Notes: generated by a model not told the origin, from the sequence alone. 64,000 nt of DNA from Halopseudomonas litoralis (GCF_900105005.1 NZ_LT629748.1:3162001-3226000); one strand, 5' to 3'; shown: positions 7,695 to 17,082, counted from the first letter of the stretch. Numbers and translations: made by a program.

Positions 7695-9101
7695 TTATTC
7701 AGCGCTCATCAGCTCGTTCCAGTAGAGCCACCAGTGCCATTGAGTATCGTCCTTGGTAAACCCTTCATTGACGATTCCCGGTCCGGGCCAGCCTTCAGGC
7801 TTGCCTGTTTCATACACGGCCTGATACTTCAAGGTCATGTGCTTGCCCATGGCGCCCTTGGCTGACAGCGTCATGTGCGGCCAGGTATCCGAATCGTCCT
7901 GCTCGACCATGCCGGAGGTGCCGAACAGTTGGATGGTCTGTTTGAGCATCTTCTCGCGCAGCTCTTCCGGCGCGTCCTTTTCAGCGAAGATCCAGTTGCA
8001 GAACTCCAGCTTGTTCGGGCCTCGGGGGATGTAGGTGTGCAACGTCATCGAGCCAACAACCGAACCATCTGGTTGCGGGATATAGACGAAACCAAACAGG
8101 ATATTCGGGAACATTCCGCCAACCTGCGGGGGCATCGTGGTCAGAACTTTGAGCTGATCCTCCGACAGGTTGCGTGCCAACTGCTCGACCATGTCCTTGG
8201 TCATGCCGGCTGGCGGCAATGCATTGAGCTTTTCCTGAATGCTCAGATCGTCAGGCTCCAGACCGGTCAGGCGACGGATCTTGCGCGCCTGGTCAATACA
8301 GCGCAGCGCGTGGCCGTGGGGAGAACTTATCTCGACGCCGTACATTTCGGGGGTCAGATCCGGCTCATCGCTCTCTTCCGCAGCGGCGTCGCCCTTCTTG
8401 GCGTAGTTACCTACCTCACCAAGCCAGCGGTGCAGCGTCAGCGTGTGGAAACCGTCTGCAGCTGACTGCTCGCCAGCGGTCTTCCAATTGGCATTGACTA
8501 TGAAACGCTGCGGTGGCCCAAGCACTTCCATGCCTTTGTCGCTGCGCAGGAAGAGAATGTCGTAGTACCACTTGGCATCGCCGAGAAACTCGTCGAACGA
8601 AGGACCGTCAATATTCCAGGTCGCGAAGATCAAGCCGCCATAGAGGACTGAGCGGGCTTTTTTCAGGCCAAGCTCGGATTCTGGAAGAATGCTGCCGTGC
8701 ATGCACTCACGCTTCACAGGGGAGCCGATAAAGTCGCCGTTCGGGCGGAAAGCCCAGCCGTGATAGATGCACTTGTGGATCTGGGCATTACCACAGTCGG
8801 TCAGCGCCACGCGCATGCCCCGGTGCGGACAGACATTAAGGGATACGTGAATGTCATTGTTTTTGTCGCGTGTAACAATGACAGAGTCGCCCCCTATATC
8901 GCGAACCATGAAATCGTTGACATTGGGAATCTCGGATTCGTGACCTAGCAATACCCAGGTCTTCCCGAAAATCTTTTCCATTTCCATCTGATAGATTTCC
9001 GGGTCCGATAGCACGCGCATCTGCACTTCACGAGTGTCAGGATAAATCAGGTCGGAAATCTTGGTGCCATCAGAAAGCACCTGGCTGGTTTTAGTAAGCA
9101 T
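7695..9101 (-). CDS. ditA1: Ring-hydroxylating dioxygenase, alpha subunit (Rieske non-haem iron)
   Basis: A 468-residue catalytic subunit. The Rieske [2Fe-2S] ligands are C91 and H93 (CPHRG) and C111 and H114 (CIYHGW). The mononuclear iron site appears as D216-x2-H219-x4-H224 (ADGFHTLTLH). The enzyme would insert O2 into an aromatic ring to give a cis-dihydrodiol; in the dit pathway the substrate is 7-oxodehydroabietate. The gene precedes the beta gene and has a 175-bp upstream gap with an operator-like repeat, so it likely has its own promoter. The upstream region is AT-rich compared with the coding sequence. Confidence 0.92.
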   Translation of the reverse strand: MLTKTSQVLSDGTKISDLIYPDTREVQMRVLSDPEIYQMEMEKIFGKTWVLLGHESEIPNVNDFMVRDIGGDSVIVTRDKNNDIHVSLNVCPHRGMRVALTDCGNAQIHKCIYHGWAFRPNGDFIGSPVKRECMHGSILPESELGLKKARSVLYGGLIFATWNIDGPSFDEFLGDAKWYYDILFLRSDKGMEVLGPPQRFIVNANWKTAGEQSAADGFHTLTLHRWLGEVGNYAKKGDAAAEESDEPDLTPEMYGVEISSPHGHALRCIDQARKIRRLTGLEPDDLSIQEKLNALPPAGMTKDMVEQLARNLSEDQLKVLTTMPPQVGGMFPNILFGFVYIPQPDGSVVGSMTLHTYIPRGPNKLEFCNWIFAEKDAPEELREKMLKQTIQLFGTSGMVEQDDSDTWPHMTLSAKGAMGKHMTLKYQAVYETGKPEGWPGPGIVNEGFTKDDTQWHWWLYWNELMSAE

Positions 9102-9216
9102 GTTCGCCTCCAGTTTTATTAGGGGTCTTATCAGGCCGCGCTAAACATCAATTTATTGAATCTCTGATAAAGTTTCGCTTCATTGCCAAGCAGATCACAT
9201 TGAAACGAATTTGTGA

Positions 9217-9235
9217 ACAGATTTTATTGATCTGT
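9217..9235. promoter_or_regulatory. Inverted repeat upstream of the dioxygenase alpha gene
   Basis: ACAGAT (9217-9222) and ATCTGT (9230-9235) form a perfect 6-bp inverted repeat around TTTATTG, about 116-134 bp upstream of the alpha-subunit start. It may bind the IclR (12733) or TetR (2578) regulator. The gap 9102-9276 holds no gene. Confidence 0.4.
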
Positions 9236-9276
9236 ATCATTTCAATTGTAGTCTTGGCCAGAATTCTGCTGTTCTT

Positions 9277-10275
9277 TTAGAACGGATTACCCTTCTCTCC
9301 CACCTGAGTCCGCAGCATGCCGATTCCGTCGATTTCGAGCTCAACCACATCGCCAGGCTTCAGATAGCGTAACTGCTCCAGACCACAGCCATTCCCCACC
9401 GTGCCTGACCCCAGAAACTCCCCGCTGTGCAGCGTCTCGGACTGAGAAACATGCGCTATCACATCTTCGAACTGCCAGCGCATGTCGCGGGTGTTGCCGC
9501 GGCCCCACTCCTCTCCGTTTACCCGGGCGATCATATTCAGATCATAGGGATCTTCAAGCTCATCAGCCGTGACCAGACAGGGGCCCATAATATTGGCAGT
9601 ATCGAAATCCTTCCCCTTCGCCGGCCCCAACATCCCGCTCATCTCCTTGGCCTGAGCATCGCGCGCACTGATGTCGTTGAAGATCGTGTAGCCGAAGATA
9701 TGTTGTCTGGCGTTTTCGCGTGTGATGTCTTTGCCGCGCTTGCCGATGTAGCAGCCAAATTCAAGCTCGAAATCCAGCGCCTTGCTGTAGGCAGGCCACT
9801 CGAACTGATCGTCCACACCTACCACGGCAAAGCGGTTGCACTTGTAGTAGATAGGTTGGCGGTTGAACGTGTCGATGACACGGTCATCGGCACTGGTGTT
9901 CATGGCCTTGAGTGTCGCCTCAGGATCTGGCGTACGCATGGCACGAAAGCGCCGAGCAGCAGCAAAGCTCTGACGCAGATGCAACTCAAAACAGGAGAAA
10001 TCACGCATTTGTGGCGGCGGCTGAATAGGTGCCCGAAGCCGCACCGAGGCTCGCTCCTGCACAGCGGTAGATGGCGCCTTGGCAACCAGATTCCGGGCGA
10101 GCTCCATACCATCTTCCCCAGCTTCGGCTAGCGCCAGAACGCTGGCCAGCGGAGCGGCCCGTCCACCGTGGAGCTCGGTGTAAGCCTGTTGCAGGTCGAG
10201 CACCGACTGATCCTGCTCGATCAGGGCGCCAGCCAGCTCCAGGCCTTCGCTATTTACAAAAGTGACCAACCTCAT
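9277..10275 (-). CDS. FAH-family hydrolase, long form (ditH position)
   Basis: A 332-residue FAH-domain protein, longer than the other two in the window because of an N-terminal domain of about 100 residues (MRLVTFVNSEGLELAGALI). The metal site reads DFELEFGCYIGKRG, followed by GYTIFNDISARDAQ and FLGSGTVGNGCGLEQL. The D-x-E-x-E metal ligands are retained. It is likely a hydrolase or decarboxylase acting after ring cleavage. GGAG is 9 nt before the ATG, and the SDR upstream ends 28 nt before it, so the two are co-transcribed. Equivalent by order to ditH; the exact step is not assignable. Confidence 0.87.
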   Translation of the reverse strand: MRLVTFVNSEGLELAGALIEQDQSVLDLQQAYTELHGGRAAPLASVLALAEAGEDGMELARNLVAKAPSTAVQERASVRLRAPIQPPPQMRDFSCFELHLRQSFAAARRFRAMRTPDPEATLKAMNTSADDRVIDTFNRQPIYYKCNRFAVVGVDDQFEWPAYSKALDFELEFGCYIGKRGKDITRENARQHIFGYTIFNDISARDAQAKEMSGMLGPAKGKDFDTANIMGPCLVTADELEDPYDLNMIARVNGEEWGRGNTRDMRWQFEDVIAHVSQSETLHSGEFLGSGTVGNGCGLEQLRYLKPGDVVELEIDGIGMLRTQVGEKGNPF

Positions 10276-10303
10276 GACAGCAATCTCCAGCCCATTAAGT
10301 CAT

Positions 10304-11005
10304 TCATACTCGCCCACTCACTGGCAGGCAGGCACCGGTAATGACCTGCCCTTCGGCAGACAGTAAAAAGGCAATAACGACAGATAACGCTTCGGGTGTC
10401 ACCCAGGCGGTAAAATCCTGATCAGGCATGTCAGCCCGATTGGTCGGGGTATCGATGATGCTTGGCATCACCGCATTGACCGTCACATCGCGCTGTTTCA
10501 GCTCTTCGGCGAGCGACTCGGTAAAGCGCGCCACACCCGCCTTGGAAGCTGCATAGGCAGACACGCCCGGTCCGGCTTTGTTGGCAGCCAAAGCGCTGAC
10601 GTTGACTACTCGACCATTGCCCGCGCTCAGGATATGCGGCAGCGCTGCCTTGGTACTGACGATGGCGGTACGCACGTTCATCTGATACAGCCGATCCCAG
10701 GTGTCCAGGGATCCTGATTCAAAGGTTTCCCAGGCGAAGCCGCCGGCGACATTGACGACCGCATCTATATGGCCAAACGTATCGACCACCCGGGTCATCG
10801 CTTGTTCTGCAGAAGTCGTTTCGGTCAGATTGACCTTGCCCAGGGGGAGAAAATCAGCGGTAGCAACCAACGAGGCAGGCACCTCATTCAGATCCAGGGC
10901 CGCTACTTGGGCGCCCCGCTCAAGCAACAATCTGGTCAGCGCGCTACCGAGCACACCAAAGCCGCCTGTGACGATCACAGCGCGGCCTTGCAGGGAAAGA
11001 GTCAT
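10304..11005 (-). CDS. Short-chain dehydrogenase/reductase (ditG position)
   Basis: A 233-residue SDR with cofactor motif VTGGFGVLGSA, NVAGGF, the active-site serine in VVNVSALAAN and the YAASK pair, ending TGACLPVSGRV. The start MTLSLQG is chosen because GGAGG lies 7 nt upstream; longer frames upstream have no site. It heads the leftward unit with the FAH gene. The divergent promoter with the OB-fold gene (11006-11140) is AT-rich and has a GTACA...TGTAC pair at its edges. Substrate unknown. Confidence 0.87.
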   Translation of the reverse strand: MTLSLQGRAVIVTGGFGVLGSALTRLLLERGAQVAALDLNEVPASLVATADFLPLGKVNLTETTSAEQAMTRVVDTFGHIDAVVNVAGGFAWETFESGSLDTWDRLYQMNVRTAIVSTKAALPHILSAGNGRVVNVSALAANKAGPGVSAYAASKAGVARFTESLAEELKQRDVTVNAVMPSIIDTPTNRADMPDQDFTAWVTPEALSVVIAFLLSAEGQVITGACLPVSGRV

Positions 11006-11140
11006 CGGAGGTCCTCCGCAAGCTAGTCTTATTAGGATGAGCCAGTGAGAGGCCCAGTACAATTAAATTAGAACACTTTTTTAATATATGTACAAATGCT
11101 AACCTGACGCTACCTAGGTTGTTGAGACAGGATCTATTCG

Positions 11141-11536
11141 ATGCCGAGAAAGCTGCCAGCCCTCACCGGTGACAATCGCGCCTTTTGGCAAGGCGGTGAA
11201 AACAACGAGCTGCTTATCCACCGCTGCAGCGTCTGTAGTCGTTATTTCCACCCCCCCAGCCCCGTTTGCCCTGCTTGCAACAGTTTTGAAGTGGGTCCGC
11301 AGGCCGTATCGGGCAAGGGCCAGGTGGCCAGCTTCACGATCAACCATCAGCCCTGGACACCCGAACTGCAGGAACCCTTTGTCATTGCCATCGTGGAACT
11401 GGAGGAGCAGACCGATCTTCGCTTTGTCAGCAATATCGAAGGAATTCCAGTGACAGACGTCCATATAGGGATGCCCGTTAGAGTGCACTTCCAGCAGGAA
11501 GACGATGTGTGGCTTCCACTATTTGTTAAGGATTGA
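11141..11536 (+). CDS. Zn-ribbon OB-fold (DUF35) acyl-CoA-binding protein
   Basis: A 131-residue protein with a rubredoxin-like zinc ribbon (CSVCSRYFHPPSPVCPAC) followed by an OB-fold (GQVASFTINHQPW...). Such proteins pair with thiolase-like partners. In the cholesterol side-chain aldolase (Ltp2 with the ChsH2 DUF35 domain) the OB-fold protein binds the acyl-CoA. The stop codon lies 2 nt before the start of the thiolase-like gene, strongly suggesting a stable complex. The start is the ATG at 11141; its ribosome site is weak. Confidence 0.85.
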   Translation: MPRKLPALTGDNRAFWQGGENNELLIHRCSVCSRYFHPPSPVCPACNSFEVGPQAVSGKGQVASFTINHQPWTPELQEPFVIAIVELEEQTDLRFVSNIEGIPVTDVHIGMPVRVHFQQEDDVWLPLFVKD

Positions 11537-11538
11537 GC

Positions 11539-12729
11539 ATGTTTGACCGTCTGTATGAAAAAGATGTCGCCATCACCGGTATCGGCCAATCCGAAGTTGG
11601 CCGCCCTTCGCAGCTGTCGGCTATGCGCCTGACCGCTAATGCCTGCCTTGAAGCCATTGCGGACGCGGGGCTGACCCGGGACGACATCGATGGCGTAGCT
11701 TGCTGGCCAGGCGACAACAACAACGGCGACAGCTTTTCTCCCGTCGGGCCCAATGCGCTGAAGAACGCGCTTGGCTTGAACGTGAACTGGTTTGGCGGCG
11801 GCTATGAGGGGCCTGGCCCTCTCGCCGGGATGATCAACGGCGTAATGGCGATAGCCAGCGGCATGTGCCGCAATGTGCTGGTTTTCCGTACTATCACAGA
11901 ATCCTCCACTCGGCAGCACAACAAGCAAGCCTCAGCCCTGACCAACAAAACCCAGGGGCGGGACAGTAGCTTTGCCTGGCAATGGTATACACCCTTCAAT
12001 GTGCTCTCGGCCGTGAATCTGATGGCGATGTACGCACAGCGGCATTTCCACGATTACGGCACGACCTCGGAACAGCTGGCGCAAATCGCTCTCACCTGCC
12101 GGCGCAATGCCCAGCTCAACCCCAAGGCTGTTTATCGAACGCCAATGAGCATGGACAACTATATGGAATCACGGATGATTTCCACGCCGCTGCGCATGTT
12201 CGATTGCGATGTACATTGTGATGCTTCGACAGCGATAGTCCTGTCACGGCGTGATGTCGCAAAAGACGGACGCAACCCGCCCATCCGGATCGAAGCCATG
12301 GGTGCAGCCCTGAACCAGCCTTGGTCATGGGATCAGATTTCGCTTACCCAGGGCGCTGCGTTCGATGTAGGTCGCATGATGTGGTCGCGTACCGACCTGA
12401 AACCCAAGGACGTCGGCTCCGCCCAGCTTTACGATGGCTTCTCCATACTGACCATGATCTGGCTGGAAGCCCTGGGTCTTTGTCCTGTAGGGGAAAGCGG
12501 GCGCTTTGTCGAAGGTGGGCAGCGTATCGCGCTGGATGGCGAACTCCCCCTGAACACCAATGGCGGTCAGCTGTCGGGAGGGCGAACCCATGGTCTGGGG
12601 TACGTGCATGAGGCTTGTCTGCAGCTGTGGGGTCGCGCCGACAAACGTCAGGTTGCCGACCACAACGTAGCGGTTACAGCCGCCGGGGGCGGCCCGCTTG
12701 GCGGCAGTCTGTTGCTGGTGCGCGACTGA
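11539..12729 (+). CDS. Thiolase-like lipid-transfer protein, probable retro-aldolase (ditF position)
   Basis: A 396-residue thiolase-fold protein of the SCP2/lipid-transfer group. In the region where degradative thiolases carry the nucleophilic Cys it reads GGYEGPGPLAGMINGVM, with no Cys. A YDGF motif (AQLYDGFSILTMIW) and a GGRTHGLGYVHEA segment are kept. Loss of Cys with a partner OB-fold protein is the pattern of Ltp2-type aldolases, which release a ketone or aldehyde and a shorter acyl-CoA, rather than of true thiolases. AAGGA precedes the ATG at 11539; a TTG at 11533 is less likely. It is convergent with the IclR gene, with only 3 nt between. Confidence 0.83.
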   Translation: MFDRLYEKDVAITGIGQSEVGRPSQLSAMRLTANACLEAIADAGLTRDDIDGVACWPGDNNNGDSFSPVGPNALKNALGLNVNWFGGGYEGPGPLAGMINGVMAIASGMCRNVLVFRTITESSTRQHNKQASALTNKTQGRDSSFAWQWYTPFNVLSAVNLMAMYAQRHFHDYGTTSEQLAQIALTCRRNAQLNPKAVYRTPMSMDNYMESRMISTPLRMFDCDVHCDASTAIVLSRRDVAKDGRNPPIRIEAMGAALNQPWSWDQISLTQGAAFDVGRMMWSRTDLKPKDVGSAQLYDGFSILTMIWLEALGLCPVGESGRFVEGGQRIALDGELPLNTNGGQLSGGRTHGLGYVHEACLQLWGRADKRQVADHNVAVTAAGGGPLGGSLLLVRD

Positions 12730-12732
12730 GGG

Positions 12733-13524
12733 TCAGAACAACACGCTTCTCAACTCATCGCACAAGTTGCGAAGCGACTGACCCAGCTCTGCGATTCCTG
12801 TCTCATCACGCTGCCCGCGGAACATGACGGCTGAAACCGTGAATTCGATCGTATCGGATGGAGAATAAACCGGTGCTGCCACAGCCAGGATACCAATCGA
12901 GAAATTGCCATCGTCGATCGCCCAGCCCCGCTTGGACGCATCCCTCACCTGATCGCGATATTCTTCATAGGACAGCGTGCCGCCCCAGCGAATCTTGTCA
13001 AAAATGGCCTTGGACTGCGGCTGATCAAGGTCGAGCTGAGAAGCATACAAGCGCCCGCTGGCACCCATCAGGATCGGTAGCCGCTGGCCCTCGCTCATAT
13101 CGATCCGCACGTCGGTAGGGCAGGCTGCGGAACTGACAATGACAATTCGGTCGAGACCCATGCGCCGCCACAAGGTGACGGTCACCTTCGAGCGCGCAGC
13201 GAAGCTCTCCAGCAGCGGCTTAGCCAACTGAACCTTCTGCCCTTGGGTCACGAACTGCTCAACCAGGCGGGCCAAGCCCAACCCGGCCGAGTAACGCTTT
13301 GACATGGGACTGAAATCAACCATATCTTCCGTGACTAGGGTTCTGAGAATGTTGAAACAAGTGCTCGGGTTGATATCCAGCTTCCTTGCGATATCCACGG
13401 AGCGCTCTGGAGCAGCAGCCTGGCTGAGAAAACGGAGAATGCGAACAGCATTGACTACCGGCTTCACGGTAACCAAGGACGACTTGGCCGCGTTTTTGTC
13501 ATTGATATTGACTTCAGCATCCAT
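12733..13524 (-). CDS. ditR: IclR-family regulator
   Basis: A 263-residue IclR protein: an N-terminal winged helix (VNAVRILRFLSQAAAPERSVDIARKL...INPSTCFNILRTL) and a C-terminal effector domain (YASQ..., IGILAVAAPVYS). In the dit system the IclR-type DitR is an inducer-dependent activator of ditA3. The gene lies between the ditE-like permease and the thiolase pair, as I recall for the dit cluster. A GAGGA site precedes the ATG. Its promoter gap is 13525-13630. Confidence 0.88.
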   Translation of the reverse strand: MDAEVNINDKNAAKSSLVTVKPVVNAVRILRFLSQAAAPERSVDIARKLDINPSTCFNILRTLVTEDMVDFSPMSKRYSAGLGLARLVEQFVTQGQKVQLAKPLLESFAARSKVTVTLWRRMGLDRIVIVSSAACPTDVRIDMSEGQRLPILMGASGRLYASQLDLDQPQSKAIFDKIRWGGTLSYEEYRDQVRDASKRGWAIDDGNFSIGILAVAAPVYSPSDTIEFTVSAVMFRGQRDETGIAELGQSLRNLCDELRSVLF

Positions 13525-13579
13525 TTTTAAGGTTCCTCTTCGGCGCAGGGATCACGGGATTCCAGATTTACGCCCTTAT

Positions 13580-13597
13580 AATGGCCTGCCGACCATT
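13580..13597. promoter_or_regulatory. Operator-like repeat upstream of the IclR gene
   Basis: AATGG (13580-13584) and CCATT (13593-13597) are inverted around CCTGCCGA, about 60-70 bp upstream of the IclR start. The right arm continues as CCATTCTATATCAA, matching 13 of 14 bases of one arm of the TetR operator at 3435. It may be an autoregulatory IclR site or a TetR half site. Confidence 0.35.
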
Positions 13598-13630
13598 CTA
13601 TATCAAGAATTGCATTTTTTAATCGAATTT

Positions 13631-15220
13631 TTACTGCCATTCAGGGTTGGCATTTGGCTGGTGGATGTAGCGTCTGGTTGAATCAGACTCGACCACATAG
13701 CGCCCCAGCTCTTTGTCCATAGTCTGGTCGGCCTGAGTAATTCGATCCCTTTGCCGAAGATATCCCAACCAGGACTCTACTATAAAGCGTTCCACAAAGC
13801 GGTCCGGATCAGCCAGGTCGCGGTAGAGCCGCCAGTTGCGCGCCCCGTTTCGACGTCGCGACTTGCCCACGGCGTAGGCGCACTTGATGAACTCGTGCTG
13901 ATTACCGGCCGGTACCCGGTAGCTAATTTCGACGGAGACCGGGCCATCGGAGTGACTGATTTCTCTCGCCACCTCGAGTTTGTCTGTCTGCGGAACGCTT
14001 CGGTAATCGGCTTCGCTACCCAGTACGAAAATACCGTTGCGCGTGAACCATAATCCCAAAACGATACACGCAGCGGCGAGCAACAGAGCGTTGGTCGTAC
14101 CCATATAATCCGCGATCAAGCCCCACACCGCCCCACCTACCGCCATCGCTCCCATATACATGAGCAGATACACCGAAGCGACCCTGGCTCTAACCCAGTC
14201 CGCCGCACAGGTCTGCACAATGGTAGCGACCGTGGCGTTCACCGCCATCCAGGCAATCCCGGCGATGACCAGAAACAGCCAGACCAACCAGACGACATCG
14301 GTCAGCGATACCGCGGCCGTGACCACAGCGAAGGCAATGGCACCCGCTACAACCACTTTGCGCAGTGCAAAGAGACGGTACAGACGGGTCAGATTTACCG
14401 CTGCGATGACGGCTCCCGCACCCAGGGCGCCCATCAACAGGCCATACCCGCCAGCATCCATCTGAAGCTGATCCTTGGCGATCAGCGGCAGTAACGCCCA
14501 GAGCGCGCTGGCGCAGCTGGTAAAGATGAATACCTGCTTGAGCGAACTGATCAACGACACCGAATGGCGAATATAACGTAGGCCACTGCGCATACCGCCC
14601 AAAAAGGTTTCCGGAGGCAGTACGTCGATGACTCGAGAGGAGCGCCAGCCAAGCAGAAACAGGATCACACCCGCGAAACAGCAGGCGATCAAGAGGAACA
14701 TCGAAGCCTGACCTGCTACGGCGATCAGCAGACCGGCTATGGCAGGGCCCAACGCCCGAGCGACGTTTGTCGAAATCGCATTGAGCGCGACCGCCGCGGG
14801 CACAATTTCACGCGGAACCAGTGTGAGGATCACGGCCATCCACGCCGACATGCTGAGCGCACTTCCCGTGCCCAGCAAGAACGTCAGCGACAACAGAGAC
14901 CAGGCGTTCAGGCCGCCGGTGGAGACCAGCACAAACAGAGCGGTAGCGGCAACCAACATCACCGACTGGGTGAAGAGCAGCCAGTACTTGCGATTCACCA
15001 GATCCGCGATCACGCCGCCCGGCAGGCCGAACAGAAACACTGGCAGCGTCATGGCGGTCTGCACCAGCGACACCATCCAGGCAGACTCAGTGAGTCCGGC
15101 CATGATCCAGGCCGCACCTACGGTCTGCATCCAGATAGCAAGATTGATGACAGCGCCCGCGCTCCAGAACATACGAAACTGACGGTGCTTCAACGGATAC
15201 CAGGTTGCCCCTTGATTCAT
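13631..15220 (-). CDS. ditE: MFS permease with C-terminal ABM-like domain
   Basis: A 529-residue transporter of the EntS-like MFS_3 type. About 11-12 hydrophobic helices span residues 15-410, with the first segment FWSAGAVINLAIWMQTVGAAWI and the loop GLPGGVIADLVNRKY. The last 100 residues form a soluble domain beginning VSVEISYRVPAGNQHEF that resembles the small alpha/beta barrel seen at the end of such permeases. It probably moves the diterpenoid substrate or a pathway metabolite. AGAGG sits 5 nt before the start. It is last in the ditA3-B-C-D-E unit, 33 nt after the FAH gene. Confidence 0.83.
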   Translation of the reverse strand: MNQGATWYPLKHRQFRMFWSAGAVINLAIWMQTVGAAWIMAGLTESAWMVSLVQTAMTLPVFLFGLPGGVIADLVNRKYWLLFTQSVMLVAATALFVLVSTGGLNAWSLLSLTFLLGTGSALSMSAWMAVILTLVPREIVPAAVALNAISTNVARALGPAIAGLLIAVAGQASMFLLIACCFAGVILFLLGWRSSRVIDVLPPETFLGGMRSGLRYIRHSVSLISSLKQVFIFTSCASALWALLPLIAKDQLQMDAGGYGLLMGALGAGAVIAAVNLTRLYRLFALRKVVVAGAIAFAVVTAAVSLTDVVWLVWLFLVIAGIAWMAVNATVATIVQTCAADWVRARVASVYLLMYMGAMAVGGAVWGLIADYMGTTNALLLAAACIVLGLWFTRNGIFVLGSEADYRSVPQTDKLEVAREISHSDGPVSVEISYRVPAGNQHEFIKCAYAVGKSRRRNGARNWRLYRDLADPDRFVERFIVESWLGYLRQRDRITQADQTMDKELGRYVVESDSTRRYIHQPNANPEWQ

Positions 15221-15253
15221 GGTTGCCTCTTGTCAGGGGACTGGGGCGCAAAG

Positions 15254-16138
15254 CTAAGTAGCGGGATGACCCAGCCGTCCCGATTGTCGTGCTGTGGCAA
15301 GGATACGCTGTGGGCCCACTTCATTTCGCAGTATCCCGACGCCTTCGATGTGTGCCTCCAATACATCGCCAGACTGGAGAAAACGTCCGGTCTCCAGCCC
15401 AACTCCGTGTGTCGATCCCGTGAACACCAGGTCCCCCGGCCGCAGGGTGATGCGCGCGTCAAGGTAATTCAGTAGCTCATCGACCGCGAAGATCATCTCC
15501 CGGGTGTTGTCCTGCTGGCGAACCTCGCCGTTGATGGTCATGCGCATATCCAGCTGCGGCTGACCACCGCCGCCCAGCTGATCAAGCGTGGCAATCCATG
15601 GCCCGACCGGTGTCGTGCCATCCATGCCTTTCTGGGTGAACAGATCCAGCCGCCCCAGCGCACGGCCCGCATCTCGCGCGCTGATATCGTTGCCGACGGT
15701 ATAACCCATCACGCAGGACGACGCTGCAACGGCGTCGCCAAGCGGCTTGCCAATCACCGCCACCAGCTCGATCTCATAATCCAGCTCGCCCGTCATCGCT
15801 GGATAGGAAATCGCCCCGTGGGGATCGACAATCGCAGAGTCCGGTTTGATATAGGCAAGAGGATGAGGAGGCGCGGCACTGCCCAGGCGAGTCAGGTGCG
15901 ACAAATAATTGAGCCCGACCCCGAATATACGGGCGCCGGGCTCAACGGGCGCTACCAGGCGAAACGTATCTGACTCGAGCGTTGTGGCCGACAGATCGAG
16001 CGCCGCAATACTGCCGGTGTTGACCTTGCCTGCCCAATGGGAGAACGGGGCATTGATGCGCTGGCCGGTGCCGGTATCAGGATGCAAAAGAACCCAGAAC
16101 CGCGCTCCCGTCGCATCTTCTACCCGAGCCAGGCGCAT
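15254..16138 (-). CDS. FAH-family hydrolase/decarboxylase (ditD position)
   Basis: A 294-residue FAH-domain protein. It has the metal motif ELDYEIELVAVIG, GYTVGNDISARDAG, and a VFTGSTHGVGLETGRFL tail. It likely acts on the ring-cleavage product formed by the extradiol dioxygenase, which is encoded 2 nt upstream; its ribosome site GAAGG lies inside the end of that gene. By eye it is a paralogue of the FAH protein at 184 and differs from the longer one at 9277. Confidence 0.88.
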   Translation of the reverse strand: MRLARVEDATGARFWVLLHPDTGTGQRINAPFSHWAGKVNTGSIAALDLSATTLESDTFRLVAPVEPGARIFGVGLNYLSHLTRLGSAAPPHPLAYIKPDSAIVDPHGAISYPAMTGELDYEIELVAVIGKPLGDAVAASSCVMGYTVGNDISARDAGRALGRLDLFTQKGMDGTTPVGPWIATLDQLGGGGQPQLDMRMTINGEVRQQDNTREMIFAVDELLNYLDARITLRPGDLVFTGSTHGVGLETGRFLQSGDVLEAHIEGVGILRNEVGPQRILATARQSGRLGHPAT

Positions 16139-16140
16139 TT

Positions 16141-17082
16141 CTAGCCCTTCTTGGCGGTGAATTCCGGATCGCCAACCTCTTCCGGGGTTTTGACGCTAGG
16201 CCCCAGAATCGGGCCCACCAGCTCGTGGCCCCACACGCTCATCTTCTCCGGATTCAGCTCGAACCCATCGTCATGCCATGGTTCACTTTCAGCGATGCAC
16301 TCAAAGGCGAAGCCTGACGGATTAAAGTGGTAGAACGAAACATGTGGGTCCTGGGAATGCTGACCCAGTGTCATCATCATCTGCAGCTCGCGCTTCTTCA
16401 CGATATCGTAGGTCTCGCCCACATCACGCAGGCTGCCGACGAACATGCCGACGTGTTGAATCCCCATACGGCCCGGAGCGTGTCCGTAGGCAATATCATG
16501 GCTGGTGGAGGTGTTGAGCTTGGAGCGGAAAAAGCCGGTCTTGCCCTTGCCCGCGCCCGAACCGTACCAGTGAAAGCCCATGATATTGATAAGGAAATGT
16601 TCCAGTTCCGGCGGAAACTCGGGAGTCATCAGCACGACGTGGCCAAGGCCTCTCTTGTCGGCCAAGTAACCGCCATGGCGGCGCCCAGGCACAAAAGAAT
16701 CGGGAAGCCATTTCTGCCCGTAGAACAGCTCATGCCGAAAGCCGACCGGGTCAAAGAAACGGATCAGCTCCTTGACGCCGCGCTTCTCGCACAGCTCCGC
16801 GTCGCCGACGGTAAACTCCACGCCAGCATCGCTAAATGTCTGGCAGGCTGCCTTGAACTCCATCCGCCCTTTGGCTTCCCAACCGATGTAGGCCAGCCGG
16901 TCAACTTTGCCAGGGTGGAAAGCAAAACGGTGGCGGCGATCATCGATACGAAAATACAACGAACCCGGATCGCTCTCCGGGTTTTGGCCTATCGCAAAAC
17001 CCATTACCGACGGGCCATAGTCGCGCCAGGCCTCAAGGTCAGTGGCTTCAAAGCCCATGTAACCCAGTCCAATAATATCCAT
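16141..17082 (-). CDS. ditC: Extradiol ring-cleavage dioxygenase (VOC, type I)
   Basis: A 313-residue two-domain vicinal-oxygen-chelate dioxygenase. The C-terminal domain carries the expected Fe(II) ligands: His in RGLGHVVLMT, His in MGIQHVGMFV and Glu in GFAFECIAES. The N-terminal domain is the non-catalytic repeat. The enzyme cleaves a catechol next to one hydroxyl; in the dit pathway it opens the diol produced by DitA and its dehydrogenase. GAGGA precedes the ATG. It sits 37 nt after the SDR gene and 2 nt before the FAH gene, in one operon. Confidence 0.92.
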   Translation of the reverse strand: MDIIGLGYMGFEATDLEAWRDYGPSVMGFAIGQNPESDPGSLYFRIDDRRHRFAFHPGKVDRLAYIGWEAKGRMEFKAACQTFSDAGVEFTVGDAELCEKRGVKELIRFFDPVGFRHELFYGQKWLPDSFVPGRRHGGYLADKRGLGHVVLMTPEFPPELEHFLINIMGFHWYGSGAGKGKTGFFRSKLNTSTSHDIAYGHAPGRMGIQHVGMFVGSLRDVGETYDIVKKRELQMMMTLGQHSQDPHVSFYHFNPSGFAFECIAESEPWHDDGFELNPEKMSVWGHELVGPILGPSVKTPEEVGDPEFTAKKG

